The notes: a model not told the origin generated them from the sequence alone. A stretch of DNA of 64,000 bases from Melanocharis versteri (GCA_013397845.1 VZTG01006403.1:62001-126000), one strand, 5' to 3'. Positions 49,935 through 63,796 are shown, counted from the first letter of the stretch. A program made the numbers and translations.

Positions 49935-50087
49935 TTTCTAGCTGTTGTAATTCTAGTTAAATAATAGCTTGAGACAGATTCTTTTTAGGGGCTTCCTGAT
50001 TGTGTCTCATTGCACTTTGAGCAGCATGCTGTTTTGTGTGTGTGCTCACATATGCAAGTTTTGTTTGGGCTCTGTTTTACTTTGCCC

Positions 50088-50257
50088 TACCTCTGGAAAC
50101 ATTCTAGGGTGAGTTGGACAGGGCTTTAAGAAACCTGATCTAGTGGGAGACATCATTTCTCATTGCAGGAAGGTTGGACTAGATGACCTTTAAAGGTCCC
50201 TTCCAACTCAAACTATTCTATGATTCTATGATTCTATGGTTCTATGATTCTATGATT
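50088..50257 (+). mobile_element. CR1 LINE 3' end (ATTCTATG tail)
   Basis: A second 5'-truncated CR1 copy in the same orientation, about 150 bp after the first. Recognisable blocks are CTGGAAACATTCTAGGGTG, CCTGATCTAGTGGGAGACAT, GGTTGGACTAGATGACCTTT and AGGTCCCTTCCAACTCAAAC. The tail is about five ATTCTATG units. The different tail and internal sequence suggest a different CR1 subfamily, hence a separate insertion. Confidence 0.9.
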
Positions 50258-53200
50258 TAAATATGTTATGTAATGATTAATAGCTAAAGCCTGCTGTGTT
50301 AAATTATTGTTTTGACACATCATCATTAATTTTCTACTAGATCACAATAATACTAAGGCTACTAGGTTCTAATAAGTCACCTACATCTGCATGAGTTTGC
50401 TTATAATTTTTGCTACATATTGGCTTATGTGATTGCATTTGGAAACTGAATTGCTGTGCTTGTGGGCAGGTTTGGTTGTGAAAGGCACTGTTCTAGCTGC
50501 TGTTAATCCATTTAGCTGTATACTCATGGGGGGACAGGGATGACGGCAGGTTCCTCAAGAGTGGCATAGAAACATCAGTTGTGGCAGGAGGGATAAAGTG
50601 CCCAGATGCAGTCTTTGTCTTGTGCATTCCTCCTGACGTGTAAAAATTAAAGCCCATGTCCTGGTAACATGACAGGTACCACCTGGCACTTGTCAGAATT
50701 AGGATGCTGTTATTCCCACTCCTATGGATGCAGCAGGTGTACTGGATGCCAGATATACTAGAGTGGTCTAACACTGACATCAGGATTAGAAGCAAATGTA
50801 CTCTACACAAGATGGGACGCTAGTGGTTTTTCAAGTGTTTTTATATGTTTTACATCCTGGGGATTATGAAATGGGTAAAAACCTCTTCTGCAGAAAGATC
50901 TCCAACCTATCATGCCCATGTTTGTGAATGCCTGCAGCCAGTCGCTCCTCTGGGTACCTTTACAATATAGGCAGTTGGCAACTTGGACAATCCACTCTGG
51001 AGATTACAAGAGCAGCTGCTTTTTAATTTTGTTTTTATATTCCCTCTAATGTCAGAAGCTGAATAAAGTTGAAGCCAAGCTAAATTCTTGATTCCAACCA
51101 GGAATAACAGGGTAACTCACAGAAATAAATAAGGGAAGTGCTAGATCCACCTTTTGTGGCGTGAGTAGTACAAGAGCCTGGTTTAACCACCCCACCTTCC
51201 TGCCAAAAAATATCTACTTTGCACCAGTCCTGATCAATAAAAATAAAAATAACCTTAATCTTTTTAACAGTGACGGAATCTCAATCAATAAACAGTTTTT
51301 CTGCAGTGGTTAAATTGCTGCAGTAAGAGTCAAGTTATTTTAGCATTTTCAGTTTAATGCTGACACTATACATCACTGATGGCCTCTTTCAGCAAAATGG
51401 CCCCCACCAGGAGCTATGAGAAAAGAAGGTGTTTGTCAGCTCTTCTCCACTGATGGAGACCTGGAAACATTGGATTCTGTCCCCCTGGATCCAGTGAGCA
51501 GGGCAATTCTTAGCTTGTGGACTTTTACTACACGGTAACGGATGCAGTTTTGCACGCAGAGTAGTGATGAATGGATGAATGAATGAGCATCGATGCTCCA
51601 AACTCTTTGCAGGAGGAGGATGCATGTTCAGTACTACTTTTATCATCAGCGATACATACTTGTTCTTGTGTCTCCTGTGAATAAAACTAAACACTGCATG
51701 GATCCGTTTAGGAATGCTAGACTGTTTCACCTTCCATGAAGGCTTGGTAGCTGAACAACTAACTACCTGTTTCAAACTTAGATGAAGACTGGTAGAGATA
51801 GTGCTTTGTAAATATGTTGTTTAGCTGTGCCCGTAGAGTTAGTGATCTCATTTTGGTGTGGCAGAACTAATGCCTGTGTACCCCACAGCAACTTCCCTTG
51901 AATTTAGATGACAGGCACGTGGCAACTAAACCATGAAGCATGTGGATTTTCATGTACCTTATCACTTTGGTTTGCGTATCTGGTTTTGTAGATTTACTCA
52001 TGTATCTCTGGTAAGTGTTCTTTTGTGAAAACCATGAAGCAACATTGTAAAAAGATGAACGAGGAATAAATGCTGATTTTGTTTACTCCAGGGTTTTTGT
52101 TTGCTGTATTTTATGTGCCTGTCATTTATATTAGTGACAGGAAGAAGTGTGGCCTTTTTCCCAACTGCTGTTTCTAGATACATGAAGAGAAAAGTAATTA
52201 CCATTGAAACAAATGTGCCTACACCAAAGGTTGACTCAGGCTTGCAGTTTGTACTCACTCCTAAGAAAACCTTGGCTCGCTCTGCAAGTAATTGGGACTT
52301 AAGGTGCTCTCGACTGCAGTCTTACTGGAAGTCCTTCAGACCAGGTTACTAAGGAGGAAATTAGAAATTACTGAAATTTCTGGTGTTTGGTCACTCAAGA
52401 GACCTGGTGTACTTTTCTCGCTAATTTGTCACACTTGCGCCGCTGGCCTATTCAGTATTGCTGTCTGGGGGATGCACTTTAACCTTATGCCATCTAGGAG
52501 TTCATCGACTACCAAAACAGTCTGAAATCAGAATTATTGTTTCCCACAGAGTTAAATCAAACGTCAAGTGGGCTGACTAGTGAAAAAATAAAAAGCAAGA
52601 GTAAAAATTGAGAAAAAAGTTACAGGGTAAGAAATCAGGAAGCAACCTCTGACTGGCACTGGCCTTTATTCAGTAAGTAGCACTTTTCTGGCTGGTTTAT
52701 CCACAGCTCTGGTTGCAGCACTTGAGACATGCACTATACTTGAGAAACAGCTTTGGCTTCTTACACTGGAAGGCTCTCATTTAACACCAGCCTGTATCTG
52801 ACAAGCCTGAGGTTTGCAGGCATAAGATCCAAGTACAAGATGACACCCTCCTGATTTAAGCTGCAAGTTAAATCAACCGAAGGGTTGCATTCATTCCCCA
52901 GCAAGCTCAGTGCTCCTGGCTGACATGGAGCAAAGCCGCTACAATCTGGCTGGCAGAGCTTGGGGGCTGAGGGAATCGACAAGAGAACAACTTTACAGTG
53001 GCCAAGCACAGGACATGCAGCTGCTGCCCCTTTGCCCAAGGCAGCCCCAGGACCACCAGCCATTTCAACAGGAGCCCAGGTTAGCTGGTGAGCCCAGGCA
53101 AAACCTGCACTCCAGCATCCATCCACACGGGGCCCTGAGGAGTTCAGTGGGTGTCTGAAAGTCTTTTGGGATGAAAGTCTTTCAGCCCAGAGCGAATTCC

Positions 53201-53940
53201 TACCCATGACCAGGTCTTACACATTTGCTCTCCGTTTGCCTTTCTTGAAACCCTTTGCTGTGTTTTAGTTTTCGGTGCCTTTGACCCTGGTGTAGGAGTT
53301 TTTGTCCAGAAAATGTTAACATCTGTGCTTTAAAACTGATGAGGAAGACTTTGCTGTACTACCTTGGTCCTCTCAACAGCTCCTGCTAAATGCATGCCAC
53401 TGGCAAAAATAGAATAAATGAGGCTAAAATAACGCTCAGCTCCCTGTATGTGTCTGTAAAGCAACTCTACACTTTTAAAATGTGTTCCCTAAGTTCATGT
53501 GGTCAAAAATATGTTGACTACAGGGAAAAAAATCCAACAAGGGACATTCATAATTCTTCATTAATTAATAGTCAACCCTTTTTCTCCCCCAATTATTTCA
53601 AACACCTGCTCACAGTAAATTTCCTTTGCAGTTTTTTAATGCTATTTTAATATTACCCAGAACTTGGAAACATACACTAAGCTTCTCTTATTTTTAATTA
53701 TTTTCAAATTAATTTTAATTTTCTGAATATTTTCAGTGCTGCCCATTCATTCAATAAAACTGAATTTTAATTTTAATTTTTTTTTCTCCTCAAAAGCCTC
53801 CTAAACTTTCCAGAGAAACTTTATGGGCTATTTTAATGAAAGGTTTTGGAAAAGGAGCTGGATATTTCAAAATTCTTCTCTTAGAGCCTCCTCATCCAAA
53901 AAAAAAGGGGGGAAATCACCTCATCGGGTGACTCACATTC
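50258..53940. other. Intergenic DNA
   Basis: No recognisable gene, RNA or repeat family. The moderately GC-rich part at 52750-53210 has open frames on both strands (148 codons minus, 82 plus). It lacks any family motif and is not called a gene. Confidence 0.55.
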
Positions 53941-54073
53941 CTTGCATGCAGCAGGAATTAATCCAGGAGCTGAGCCATCTTGTACGCGGAGTGCAGGCTC
54001 TTCTGGGCGCACCGGCAGGGCCACCACCGCCAGCAGCGCCTCTCCTGTGCCGGGCGGGCTGTGTCCCCCCCAG

Positions 54074-54203
54074 GATTCCTGCTGGAGCCCATCTTCCGCG
54101 GCTGCACAGCGAACACCTGCACTGCCACCACAGACGTGAAGCTGTCCTCGGGGCTCAGCACACTGCTGCCTCTTGGGGACACGCAGCTGTGACTGCGGCA
54201 GAG
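54074..54203 (+). other. Exon-like GC-rich block of unknown identity
   Basis: A C-rich tract ending in CCCCCCAG (acceptor at 54072-54073) and a good donor GCAGAG|GTGAGG (GT at 54204) bound 130 nt. Two + strand frames are open through most of it. One reads FLLEPIFRGCTANTCTATTD and runs to a TGA at 54190-54192. I cannot match it to any family. It could be an exon of an unrecognised gene, a non-coding transcript, or just GC-rich sequence that stays open by composition. Confidence 0.25.
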
Positions 54204-55090
54204 GTGAGGAAGGGAGGGTGAAAGTTATTCTTTTCCAGAGCCCTCCACTCCTCACCAGCTAATCTAAATGCACGCCCTCTCTCTGCTTCAGGTGCCCAGT
54301 CACTGCTTCATGAACTCTGATCCTTGTCTGTCTCCATCACTTACGAAGGTGTGACATCTGACCGCTGTAAACAGATCAGGACAAACAACTTTCAGCATGA
54401 CCTCGGTCTTCCAATAACATGAATACTTTCACGGAGGGGGTACCAAGACACCCCTGATCTGAACCTCGAATGTGTTCACCCCATTTCTGTCTGTGTGGTC
54501 TCAGGGGTTGGGGATGATTTTAGAGACAGATGGCAGGGTGCTGCCTCATAAAAATGTGGTGGCCTCGTGTTAACTGAGCATTCCTGCTGCATCGCTGTGT
54601 CACCTGCTACTTGTACCCCTCCCGCTTTGTCAGGTGGCTTATAATGGGTTTCTAATCCCTCACTGACAAAGCTGATGTCATGGGTAACACTGGGGAAGCC
54701 AAACCACCTGACTGCTGAAAGGAGATATTTAACTGGCACTGACATTTGCTAAGTTTCTTCATTTTGCTTTTAGCTTTATTTTTTTTGTTATGGTTCACTT
54801 GTGCAGACCTAAGAAATATCCATCGCAAAGAGCTTTCATCTACTCTGCTCTTAATCCCTGCAGATACCCATGTTCCAAGGACTGGAAGAAGCTTTCTAAT
54901 TGTAGGTGTTTGTTGATTTTTTTGGTTTTTGCCCCAGTGAAAGCGCTGTCTCAGAGCCAGTCAGATGGCCTGAAATGTTAGACTTAGTCCCACAGGCATT
55001 CGTAGTCAGAGCAAAATGCAACAGCGACTGCTGCAATAGCAGCACGTTGTGTCCTGACCGTGGACACCCTCCTGAGCTGGGGCCAAAGCT

Positions 55091-55129
55091 GTCAGTCTGT
55101 CAGTCAGTCAGTCCGTCAGTCGGTCAGTA
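55091..55129 (+). repeat. Imperfect (GTCA)n tetranucleotide repeat
   Basis: About ten GTCA-like units with C/G substitutions (GTCAGTCTGTCAGTCAGTCA, then GTCCGTCAGTCGGTCAGT). It lies directly at the edge of the CpG-rich block. Confidence 0.9.
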
Positions 55130-55492
55130 CCCCCAGGGGGGAGCTGGTACCAGTGGGAAGGCGATGCCCCGCAGAGGGGCGCATTCCAAGGGACGATGCG
55201 TGGGTGTGGTGCCCGCTCCCCCCGCAGCCCTGCCGGGGCCGGAGCCCCCGCGCCGGCGGTGGCTGCGCAGGGCCGGTGACACCGCGCTGCCTGGGGCCGG
55301 CGCGGCCACCAGAGGCCAGCATTGCTGTTCGGGAGCTGCGACAGCGGCCCCTGCCCCGCCCCTGGAGGGGATGCTCCGCGAAGCCACGGTTACATCCCGA
55401 ACTGCCAGCGCCGGCTGCGCGATGCGGCGCAGCGGCGCTCCCAAATCCCACTTCGGGACCACCCTGCCAACCGATGCGTGTGGAGGCGGGTG
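55130..55492. promoter_or_regulatory. CpG-island-like block, candidate promoter
   Basis: Roughly 360 bp in which CpG is very frequent (for example CCCCGCGCCGGCGG and CGCGATGCGGCGCAGCGGCG), unlike any other part of the window. It contains a GC box-like CCCCGCCCC near 55357. Several open frames on both strands cross it, as expected from high GC, and none has a protein family signature. A promoter for a neighbouring gene or a long non-coding RNA is the best reading. Strand is undetermined. Confidence 0.55.
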
Positions 55493-55855
55493 ACCTTTAA
55501 AATACCTCTGACTAATAAAACACTGTTTATTTGCCGGCAAAAACTGCGCTAAACACAGCTTTTAACCTCTCCTCGTCCCTCGGCTGTCCTTAGCACAGCA
55601 CGCAGGACACAGGGAAGTGCCTGAGGTATGATATCAGGAGAAGGTCGGAGAGTTCGCACCCTGTGAGGCTGCCCGGGGTGGCTGTGGGGAAATGTACGGT
55701 GCAGCTGGGAGTGCTCCTTACTTACTGCCATTTTACATCATTCTCCCCTTGGCAGCAGCACTGCAGAACACAAACAGAAAATAGACGTGATTTAGGATTT
55801 GCGTGAAAATCAGCTGACAGGAGTAGAAAAAGATGAAGAAACTTGCACACTCCTG

Positions 55856-55865
55856 CTATAAATAG
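55856..55865 (+). promoter_or_regulatory. MEF2/TATA-like CTATAAATAG
   Basis: CTATAAATAG is an exact match to the MEF2 consensus CTA(A/T)4TAG and also reads as a TATA box (TATAAATAG). It lies about 360 bp from the CpG-rich block. It is a single motif without supporting data. Confidence 0.3.
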
Positions 55866-58800
55866 AAATCTACACAGAATATGGCTTGTATGTTGAGAAA
55901 GAGATCCTGTAAGAAGCTGAACACATCGAGTGAGACCATGGGTACTTCTCTGCTGGCTTCAATGGGGTGTGAGAGCATTAGGCAACTACTAGGTTTAGCA
56001 CTTTGTGTACTAAAACACTCATTTTTCTCTTTGCCCTGTGCACAGAAGTCGTATAGCTGTCTTGAAAGAGCAAGAATGGAGGTCCCAGGTTCCACAGTGT
56101 TATCATTTCTTTATTCATATGGAAGCTGAATGATTATTCATTAATTAGAACCAGAAATTACATGGTCAGAGATCTTTGTGATGGCTTCATCTGATCTTCA
56201 GTGACATAAGACCTCCCCCAATTTCTTCTTGCATTATGGCACATTAGAAAAAAAAACTTACTTCTTGTCTGATTTTGTTCACCTTCTACCCATTGGTTCT
56301 TGCTTTACATTTGCCAAACTGAACAAATCCCTGCTAGCAAATGCCTCCTCACCTACGTAGTTCAGACTGTCCAAGCCCCCACTCCACCTTCTCTTTACAA
56401 AACATTGGGTTGCCTTCTCCTGTCTTTCACCATAGAACATGAAAGATGTTCTCGCAAGTCCCTTTTTTATGTAGATGTTGGTTTTCCAAACCCATTTTTA
56501 TTCTGTAGGCACAGTAATACAACACAGCCAACCAGGAACTGTCACCCCAGTGTCAGCTATAACAGGAGGATGGGGTCCTTCCCATTAATTCCTCTCTACT
56601 CTTCCCACACTCTTGATCACCATTAGCCTTGCTGACTGTTAGGTCACTAAATTTTGGCTATGACCCACAGGTTACCAGTGCCTGGCTCCCCGTGCTAGCC
56701 AGGATAGAAGTTCACAGCCCACAGGCAGGCCCTGTGTTCCTTTGGGATCTGGTTAACAACATTGCTACACAGGCAGCATTCACTGGACTCCATAAATAAT
56801 GTCATTTTGCATGGTGAGTGGCCTCACCTTCTCTCTACATACCAGTTGAAGACCCTGTGTGACAGCAGTGTCTCAGGTTGATCCAAAGGTTTTCACCTCA
56901 GCCACCAACAAGCTGGGGCTACATATTCTTTCGGCCAAAGTTTAAATTAAAAAAAAAGTAGGGCTAACGGAGAAGACTTGTTATGGAAATATGGCACGAA
57001 TCAGGCAAGGCCCTCTTTGTGCAGGTCAGGGGAAGGTAGGTATCCACAGGAAGGATGAGAGCAAGGTAGAAATAATTCAGCCTTAAGAAAAGTCTGGAAT
57101 CTGACTTACTGGAGGCACATGATGCTGAGGGGGATATGAGCAAGGAAATCCATCGGTATCGTACTTGCCCCGAGGATTTAGCAGAATTTTTTAAAGTAAG
57201 GTCATAAAAGAACCGAGACCAAATTCATCTGCTGTCATTCATTCTGGTCTTCCAAGCCATAGCTGAGAGAGGATCCCTTGCCTATACAGTTTACAATCCA
57301 AGTAGACAAACAAGCCAAATGCAGCAGGAGAGCAGAGGTGCAAAGTTGTTAGCCTGAGTCCACTCCTCTTGCAGGTTTGGTCACACATCTCCTCTCCACT
57401 CCTGCCTCAACAAGCTACATTCCCTGATGCTGACCACGGCCCATCCATACTGTCACAAACTCCTGCCACCCAGGTGTGCTGCTTCACCACTACTGTGAGC
57501 ATTCCACAGCTTTTCCTGAGCAAAACCTGATCTTGGGCAGTAGATAATTGCTAATCCAGCTCACGCTGACAGAGACGAGCATAAATCTGTGGCATGGACA
57601 GGGAATGAGGCCAGCTCCCTTGAAAAAGGTGAATGTGAGCCTCAGCAACCCAGTGGGTCAGGGATGAATCTGGACCAAGATTGATGGGTAAAGGACAGCA
57701 AAAGGATGAAGAAAGTTACAAACGTGCCAAACTAGATGCAGGAGGTGGAGGACACAGGTCATCCACTTACACTCTGCTTCCTGACACAGTGCTGGAGTTC
57801 CAGCAGCATTACTGGTGACTCTGCTCAACAGGGTCAGAGCCTTTGGCTGCACTGGTTTGCAGGGAAGGATCTTGCCCAGGGACAGTGAAAGATCATCCAT
57901 TGGCCTCACTCTCCTGTGAACCCCAATCCTGTGTTCGTGTCTTCCCATTTAAATCCTAAAACATCTCTCCTCTGTACAGCATGGGCTTACACCAGCTCTC
58001 TTGTACGTGGTGAGAGGTCATGAGAGTCTGACTAGCTAAGTCACCAAAGGCAGCAAAGGTGAGATGGGCAGTGTCTTCCCTCCTTGCTGCCACTTGCATC
58101 AAGAGAACAAGGAGCAAGTTGGAAGGGCTGGTGTAGCATATGGAATGAGCCTTTACTCCTAATTTCTTGAGCAAATTTGTGCATGGTGGCACACTCAATA
58201 TAAAGGCAGCATTGTCGATTTTGAGCATCAAAGCATCACGCCTTCCAAAATCCTGAGAGTGGCTTAAAGACCCTGAGACTTCTTAAAAACAACAAATGTC
58301 AATTTCCTTTTATTTTCCTTTGGGTTTTGGAGCCTTTTGGGGAGAATTTTCTTCCTCTTTGTTGTAAAAGTAAGGTTTACCTTCTGCTCTGAATGAATGC
58401 AAAGGGCCTTATGGACTCCCTTGATTCCAGCTTCTGGGTCTTTAAGGGAAACACCAAAAGTCATTAAGATGTGCAATTAAATCACAACCGTGGCTAACAC
58501 AGCAAATATAAATGCAAACCCTGCCCTAGAGAACAAAGACGTATTCATTCTGCTTAAATTGGTCTTGAGACTTGCTTGCTGCTTCATTTTTTTTCCTTTT
58601 TCCCCCCGTCCGTATTTCTTCAGAAGGAGGGGGAGCTTTCTTGGCTTATGCCACATCCTGGATCCTCAGAAAAGCCTGTGCTCAGCGGCCTGAGTCTGTC
58701 TTGCCTCCTGCCTGCCAACGCTCTAGAAAAGTAAGGTTACAGACAAACATCAGCAATGAGTGAGCGGCAATAAAGAACCTTGATAACTGAGGTAAAGTGG

Positions 58801-61219
58801 CCATTATGCAACTAGGAATGATAGGTAGAAAAATAGAAGCCGGAAATGTTGAAAGGCAGCTGAGGTTACATTCCTCATTGGAAGTAAAAGGTGAAGGAAG
58901 ATCAGTTGGCAGCAAGCGCTCCTGCTCCGTACACAGAGAGGGATTTGCCAGCAAGGGATATTAATGATCTGAGAGTGAATTGCAAGTCCACAAGGGAAAT
59001 CTGAACTGAAAATGGAAAAGACAGAAAGCTAGGCAGGGGGATTTGTATCGGGTTAAAATGTCAACATTTGGAGATGGATGAATCACTGGAGCTCAGACTA
59101 GGAGGAACAAAATAACCTACCCTCTCAACAAAGAAACCAAAGAAAACAGCAAAGCATAATGCCAGTGTGTCCCTTTGTCCCAAAGTTAAAGCTCTGCCTG
59201 CCTGACCTTTTTTGGTTGGTCATATTTGTGCAAGAGGATTGGCTCAGAGGTGAAAAGTGGTGGTCTACAGAAGGGGGCAGGTTGCCAGCGCCAGCTCTCA
59301 AAAACTGGGTTTGTCCCTTTTCCCCCAGCCCCCTCTTTTTTAGACTGTCAAAAGGCACCTCTGTCTCTGTGGTATTCAGTGAGCTCTACCTGACCAAATC
59401 TCTGTTACCAGATGAAGGGCGTTCAGAAGCTAATCCATCTAAAGGCATTTTTGGCCAGGAAAGAGGAAAGGCCCACAGTACAAGGTTTGGGGATTCGATT
59501 TTTTGGAGACCACAGTTTGTTTTGGACTGCTCTGTTCTATAATCCTATCTCTGTTCCTGTCAAGAATATATTGCAGGATGTGAAAAACATCTCCTATATT
59601 TTTTGCCCAGTGGAAGACCTCTTTTTAAACATGAGGACCACAAATTTGAAACTCTAAGTAAGTTCCGTGCTAGTGCTGCAATTTACAGGGTAGGCTGGGG
59701 CTTTGATTGCATTTTTTTGTTCCTTTTTAGGAGTCAGTTGAGCTTCAGGCATTTCCAGGGCTATTTATGCCTGTTAATCCCTAGAAACTGGCTGAGAGCC
59801 TTGGATTTGTCTTCTTCTGTCTGAAGTGAGGCATGGTCCACTCGGGGTTGCTAATGCCAAAAGTGGCAGGGCATGAGCCAGGTTGAGGGGCTGGGGGGAG
59901 GACAGGGAGGTCTGTGCCCCCCACACTGTGCCCCAGCAAGGGACAGGTGACAGAAGAACCTCTCCTGAAGAGACAATTAAATGTCAATCCAAAGAACAAC
60001 ATTAAATTGGCACAACCTTCCTCTCTCTTTCAAACCACAGGATTTTTCAATCAAATATGAATTTCAGCAGTGAGATGTGATTTTTGGCTGCTCTTTAGGC
60101 TTAATTTATTAACAGTTTAATAAAAAATTTTGGGCAATTAGCCAGACTTGTTACTTTGTGTGGCCAAACTAGATATTAGTCCTTGTTTCATTGGAGAAAG
60201 AGATTCCTTGTAAGTTCCCCAGGATGTCTTGGTTTTGGATATCTGAGAAGCACAGATCCACCAAAACCTATTCACCCACCATGGTTTCACTCTCTCTTCT
60301 TCCACTTCTAAATGTAAAATATGCTGAAGTGTGTGAAAAACATTTACATGCGTTTCCCACACTTTCCCAAAGCCCAGCCTGTATTCCAGGGGAACGTGTG
60401 AGCTAGCTTTTCGCCAAAGCCATCTAGCCTCTGCTAAATAATGTTAAAGAAGGAGTTGGGCTACTTCAGGGTCTCACAATGTGGTGTTATGATTGTTGAT
60501 TTTCATATTAACTGGAAACTGCTCAAAACTTCCTTCATATTACCTTCTGGGTGACACTTTCCCTTAGATCCTGGTGGTCTCCCAGATATATTCCCCCATG
60601 AGTTTTTCCTGACAGTTTTTCTCAAGCTGTGAATTACCTTATGGAGCTCTTCAAAACATGTTCTGCAGCGTCAGGATTTTCAAGCATTTAAAATAAAACT
60701 AAAAAGTTGACACAAAGAGTAATCGTGTTCTGAAGTCCTCCTATTCATTTTTGTTGTGTTTAAGCAAAACTGATTAGATAAAGCACCTAAACCAGCTAGG
60801 ATTGAACATGATTGTTCCCTGGTTCTTACAAGAAAGGCTTAAGACATTAAGAAGTCAAATCTGTGATGAAGGCTCCCAACTTGCATCACTTAGCTCCATG
60901 AACTGTTAATTAAATCCCCATGGACTGAAGAGACTCCCCTGATTGCTTCATTTTATGGCATTAAGTTAGCAGCCACAAGTTTTCCAGGAGACCCAACAAG
61001 ACTGGCTCATTCTGGAGCATTTCTTCCCTCAGGACATGAGAGAGAACAGAATATTTGTGAAGGGTGGGATTCAAGAACAGGAAAATATATTTATTAGCTG
61101 GCAACCACAGCAGAAGGCCAGAGGAGTGAGCAGAGAGAGGAGCTTGGCATAAGCTCTGAGGAAATTCACCTGTCCAATATTGCTGTGGATAACTCTGACA
61201 TTGCTTTTTTTCTTTAAAT

Positions 61220-61255
61220 GTTGTTGTTGTTGTTGTTGTTATTGTTGTTGTTGTT
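61220..61255 (+). repeat. (GTT)n trinucleotide repeat
   Basis: About 12 GTT units with one interruption (GTTATT). Simple repeat in gene-free DNA. Confidence 0.95.
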
Positions 61256-63796
61256 TAATCTGACTTGTACAGAAGAATTGGACTTTCACTGGTCTAGAAA
61301 CTGCCGTCCACTAATTAAAATGCAGTCTGGGTCACCAGAGAGTAAACCCCAGGTTCACACAGGCTTTGAGGCACCTCGTTTGAAATGAAGTACCTGTGTA
61401 TGCCTGCAGACCTGGCTTCCAGGCAGTGCAAGCCAGACATAGGAGCTGCTGCTTCTCACTCCAGGGACCAGACCTCTCCTGCCAAAAAGTGAAGCCACAC
61501 AGATGAACTTCACAGTAAATGAGAAGCCACAGGGCACAGCCAGGTGGGTAAACACTGAAACACCACGCTCCTGAACTTGGAGTGAGAGTCACAAGGACAG
61601 GAGCTCTTGCAAAGCACCTGACATGGAAAGGCCAGCAGAGCTACCACAAACAGCTGGGACTTTTGGTGGTACTGGGTGAGTCACTGCTGGCAAATGGTGT
61701 CCCAGGGAAGTCACTGAGACTGCCTTGTGAGAGTCTTGTCGGCTCGGACCTCCCAGCCTCTCTCTCCTGTGCTCTTGGCAATGGTGCTTGGAGTGAAAAC
61801 AAATAAATAATCCAAAAAAACCCTGCCCTCAACCCCCCAGCAAGTGTTTTCCAACATGTTCGCAACCTTTAACAAAACATTTGGAACCTACGTTCCAAAA
61901 AGTTCCAAAGGTTTTCCAAAGCCCAGATTTGTCTAGACTCTCCCATCCTCAGTGCAGGGAAACAGGGTGAATGGATAGGGTGTGATATGGATTTTTTTGA
62001 AAGTTTGTTTGGATTTCAGGAAGTGAACAAGATAAGCCAAATGGCCTTTTCCTGCTTTTGCTCTTTTAATACTTATTTTCCCTCAGTAAGTCCTGACAAG
62101 AAATGTTTGAACTAAAGGAAGTCAGATGAGTTTGTTGAGTTCCCCCTGCCTCACCTCTCTGCTAAAAAACCACCCACACCTGTGGCTGGGAGATAGCACG
62201 AAATCAGTTTTTACAATCCCAGCCCTTGGGCACATGTGAGAGCTGCCCCCTTTGTAATTTCTACATTCTTTTTCCACCTCATTCAAAACTTGTAGGAGGC
62301 AGAAGGAGATAATCCCCTGGGGACTCTGGGATGCACCAGAGTCACGAAGGGTCTGGTCCAGAGAGGAAGAAAAGAAATAATCCCCATTGCATTAAGAGCT
62401 GCAGGTGCTGATGTGTGAAGGAGCCCTTTGATGTCACATCAGTTTTGCTGCCAGAAAAGCCTGAGCAAGGACAAGGTGGAGAAACTGGTCTCCGGCCCAG
62501 CCACCTCATGCCTGATGGAGGGGTCTGCACAATGACCAGAGATCTCTTCTTCTCCATACAGGTTTGTTCCTTAGTGCACTCCTTGGCTTGGCATAAGGGC
62601 CGGTGAAGCAAGATTCGTGGTCCCTCTGTTTTTACACGGTTTGGTGTATTCACGATTGCAAAGGTACCTGACCTGGACACAGCCCTTCATGTCCTAAGTC
62701 AGACGTATCTCTGAATTTTAGCTGTAAGAAATCTGGATTTCCTACTGACACACTTATATCCACAAAATGGTTTCTGTGAGCATCACCTTCTAGAATGGCA
62801 CATTGGTAAGAAATAGAAAGTTGTGTGTCCCAGTAAAAATTTCCTGACCACCTAACTCCAGCACTAACATGCCACTCTCCTTTCCTCCCAGGACTCTGGA
62901 CTTGCTTCTGTACACAATTAAAAAAAAAAATTGCCTATCCTGCTTTGTAGAGAGGAGAGTTTTAATATTTGATCAGAAACATCTTTGGAACCCTGAATAT
63001 TATTGTAACTCTGAGGCTGGGGAAATAAATTTTGTTCTGCTGGAACATACTGACCTTCCTACCCTGTTGTTTATTTGTATGATCTGAACTAATTTTTTGT
63101 TTGAAATCTACACTGCCCAAAAGCATTTAGTAGAACTATTTTTTAAAGTAGCTTGCTAAACCAATACTAGAAGTTTCTTAGTGGTTGCTTGGTATTTGAG
63201 AATCATTTAGTGTAGTAGAGACTTTCCCACCAGCAGATGTTACCATAGCATAACAGGACGATGGAGGATGACCACAATAGGCAGGAGAAGAGCGCAGCTA
63301 AAGGAATGTAAAGGGTTAATCCACCAGCTGGATAACCTTTGAAAATATACACAATAAATGGTCAGAACATTTTGAAATCTGCAGCAGCCAAGTGAGATAC
63401 TTGTTGCACAGGATCTGTAATGACAAAACGTTGTTCTGATGCAGAATTTCTCTTTGTGATGTCAGAAAATCTGTGCTATCCCTGTAAGTTTCTGAAATGC
63501 TAATTTTTCACAGGTTACTAAGTAATTTGCAGATAGTTGGTGGTCCTTTCTTTGAAGACATACCCCTGTTGTGAAAAATGTAAGTACTGAAAAAATCTTA
63601 ATAAAATACACATACCATTATAAACATCTGCCCTTACAAGAGGCTTCATCTCAGCTTTCATCTCTAAAATGGAGGAGGGATAGTTTATTTTACAATTTTC
63701 TTAAGTCCTTTCCCTTTGTAATGAGGCTGTCAGCAGTGAATTATGACAGTTAGGTGTGTTACCTAGGCTCCAAAAAGACTCAGATTAGTAGATGTG

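Noticed and set aside
52761..53207. 148-codon minus-strand frame
   Set aside because: Composition-driven, with an overlapping + frame and no recognisable motif or splice context.
54906..55540. Open frames of 195, 146, 138 and 111 codons on both strands
   Set aside because: They overlap one another across the CpG-rich block. High GC removes stop codons, and the sequences are Pro/Arg/Ala-rich with no protein family signature.
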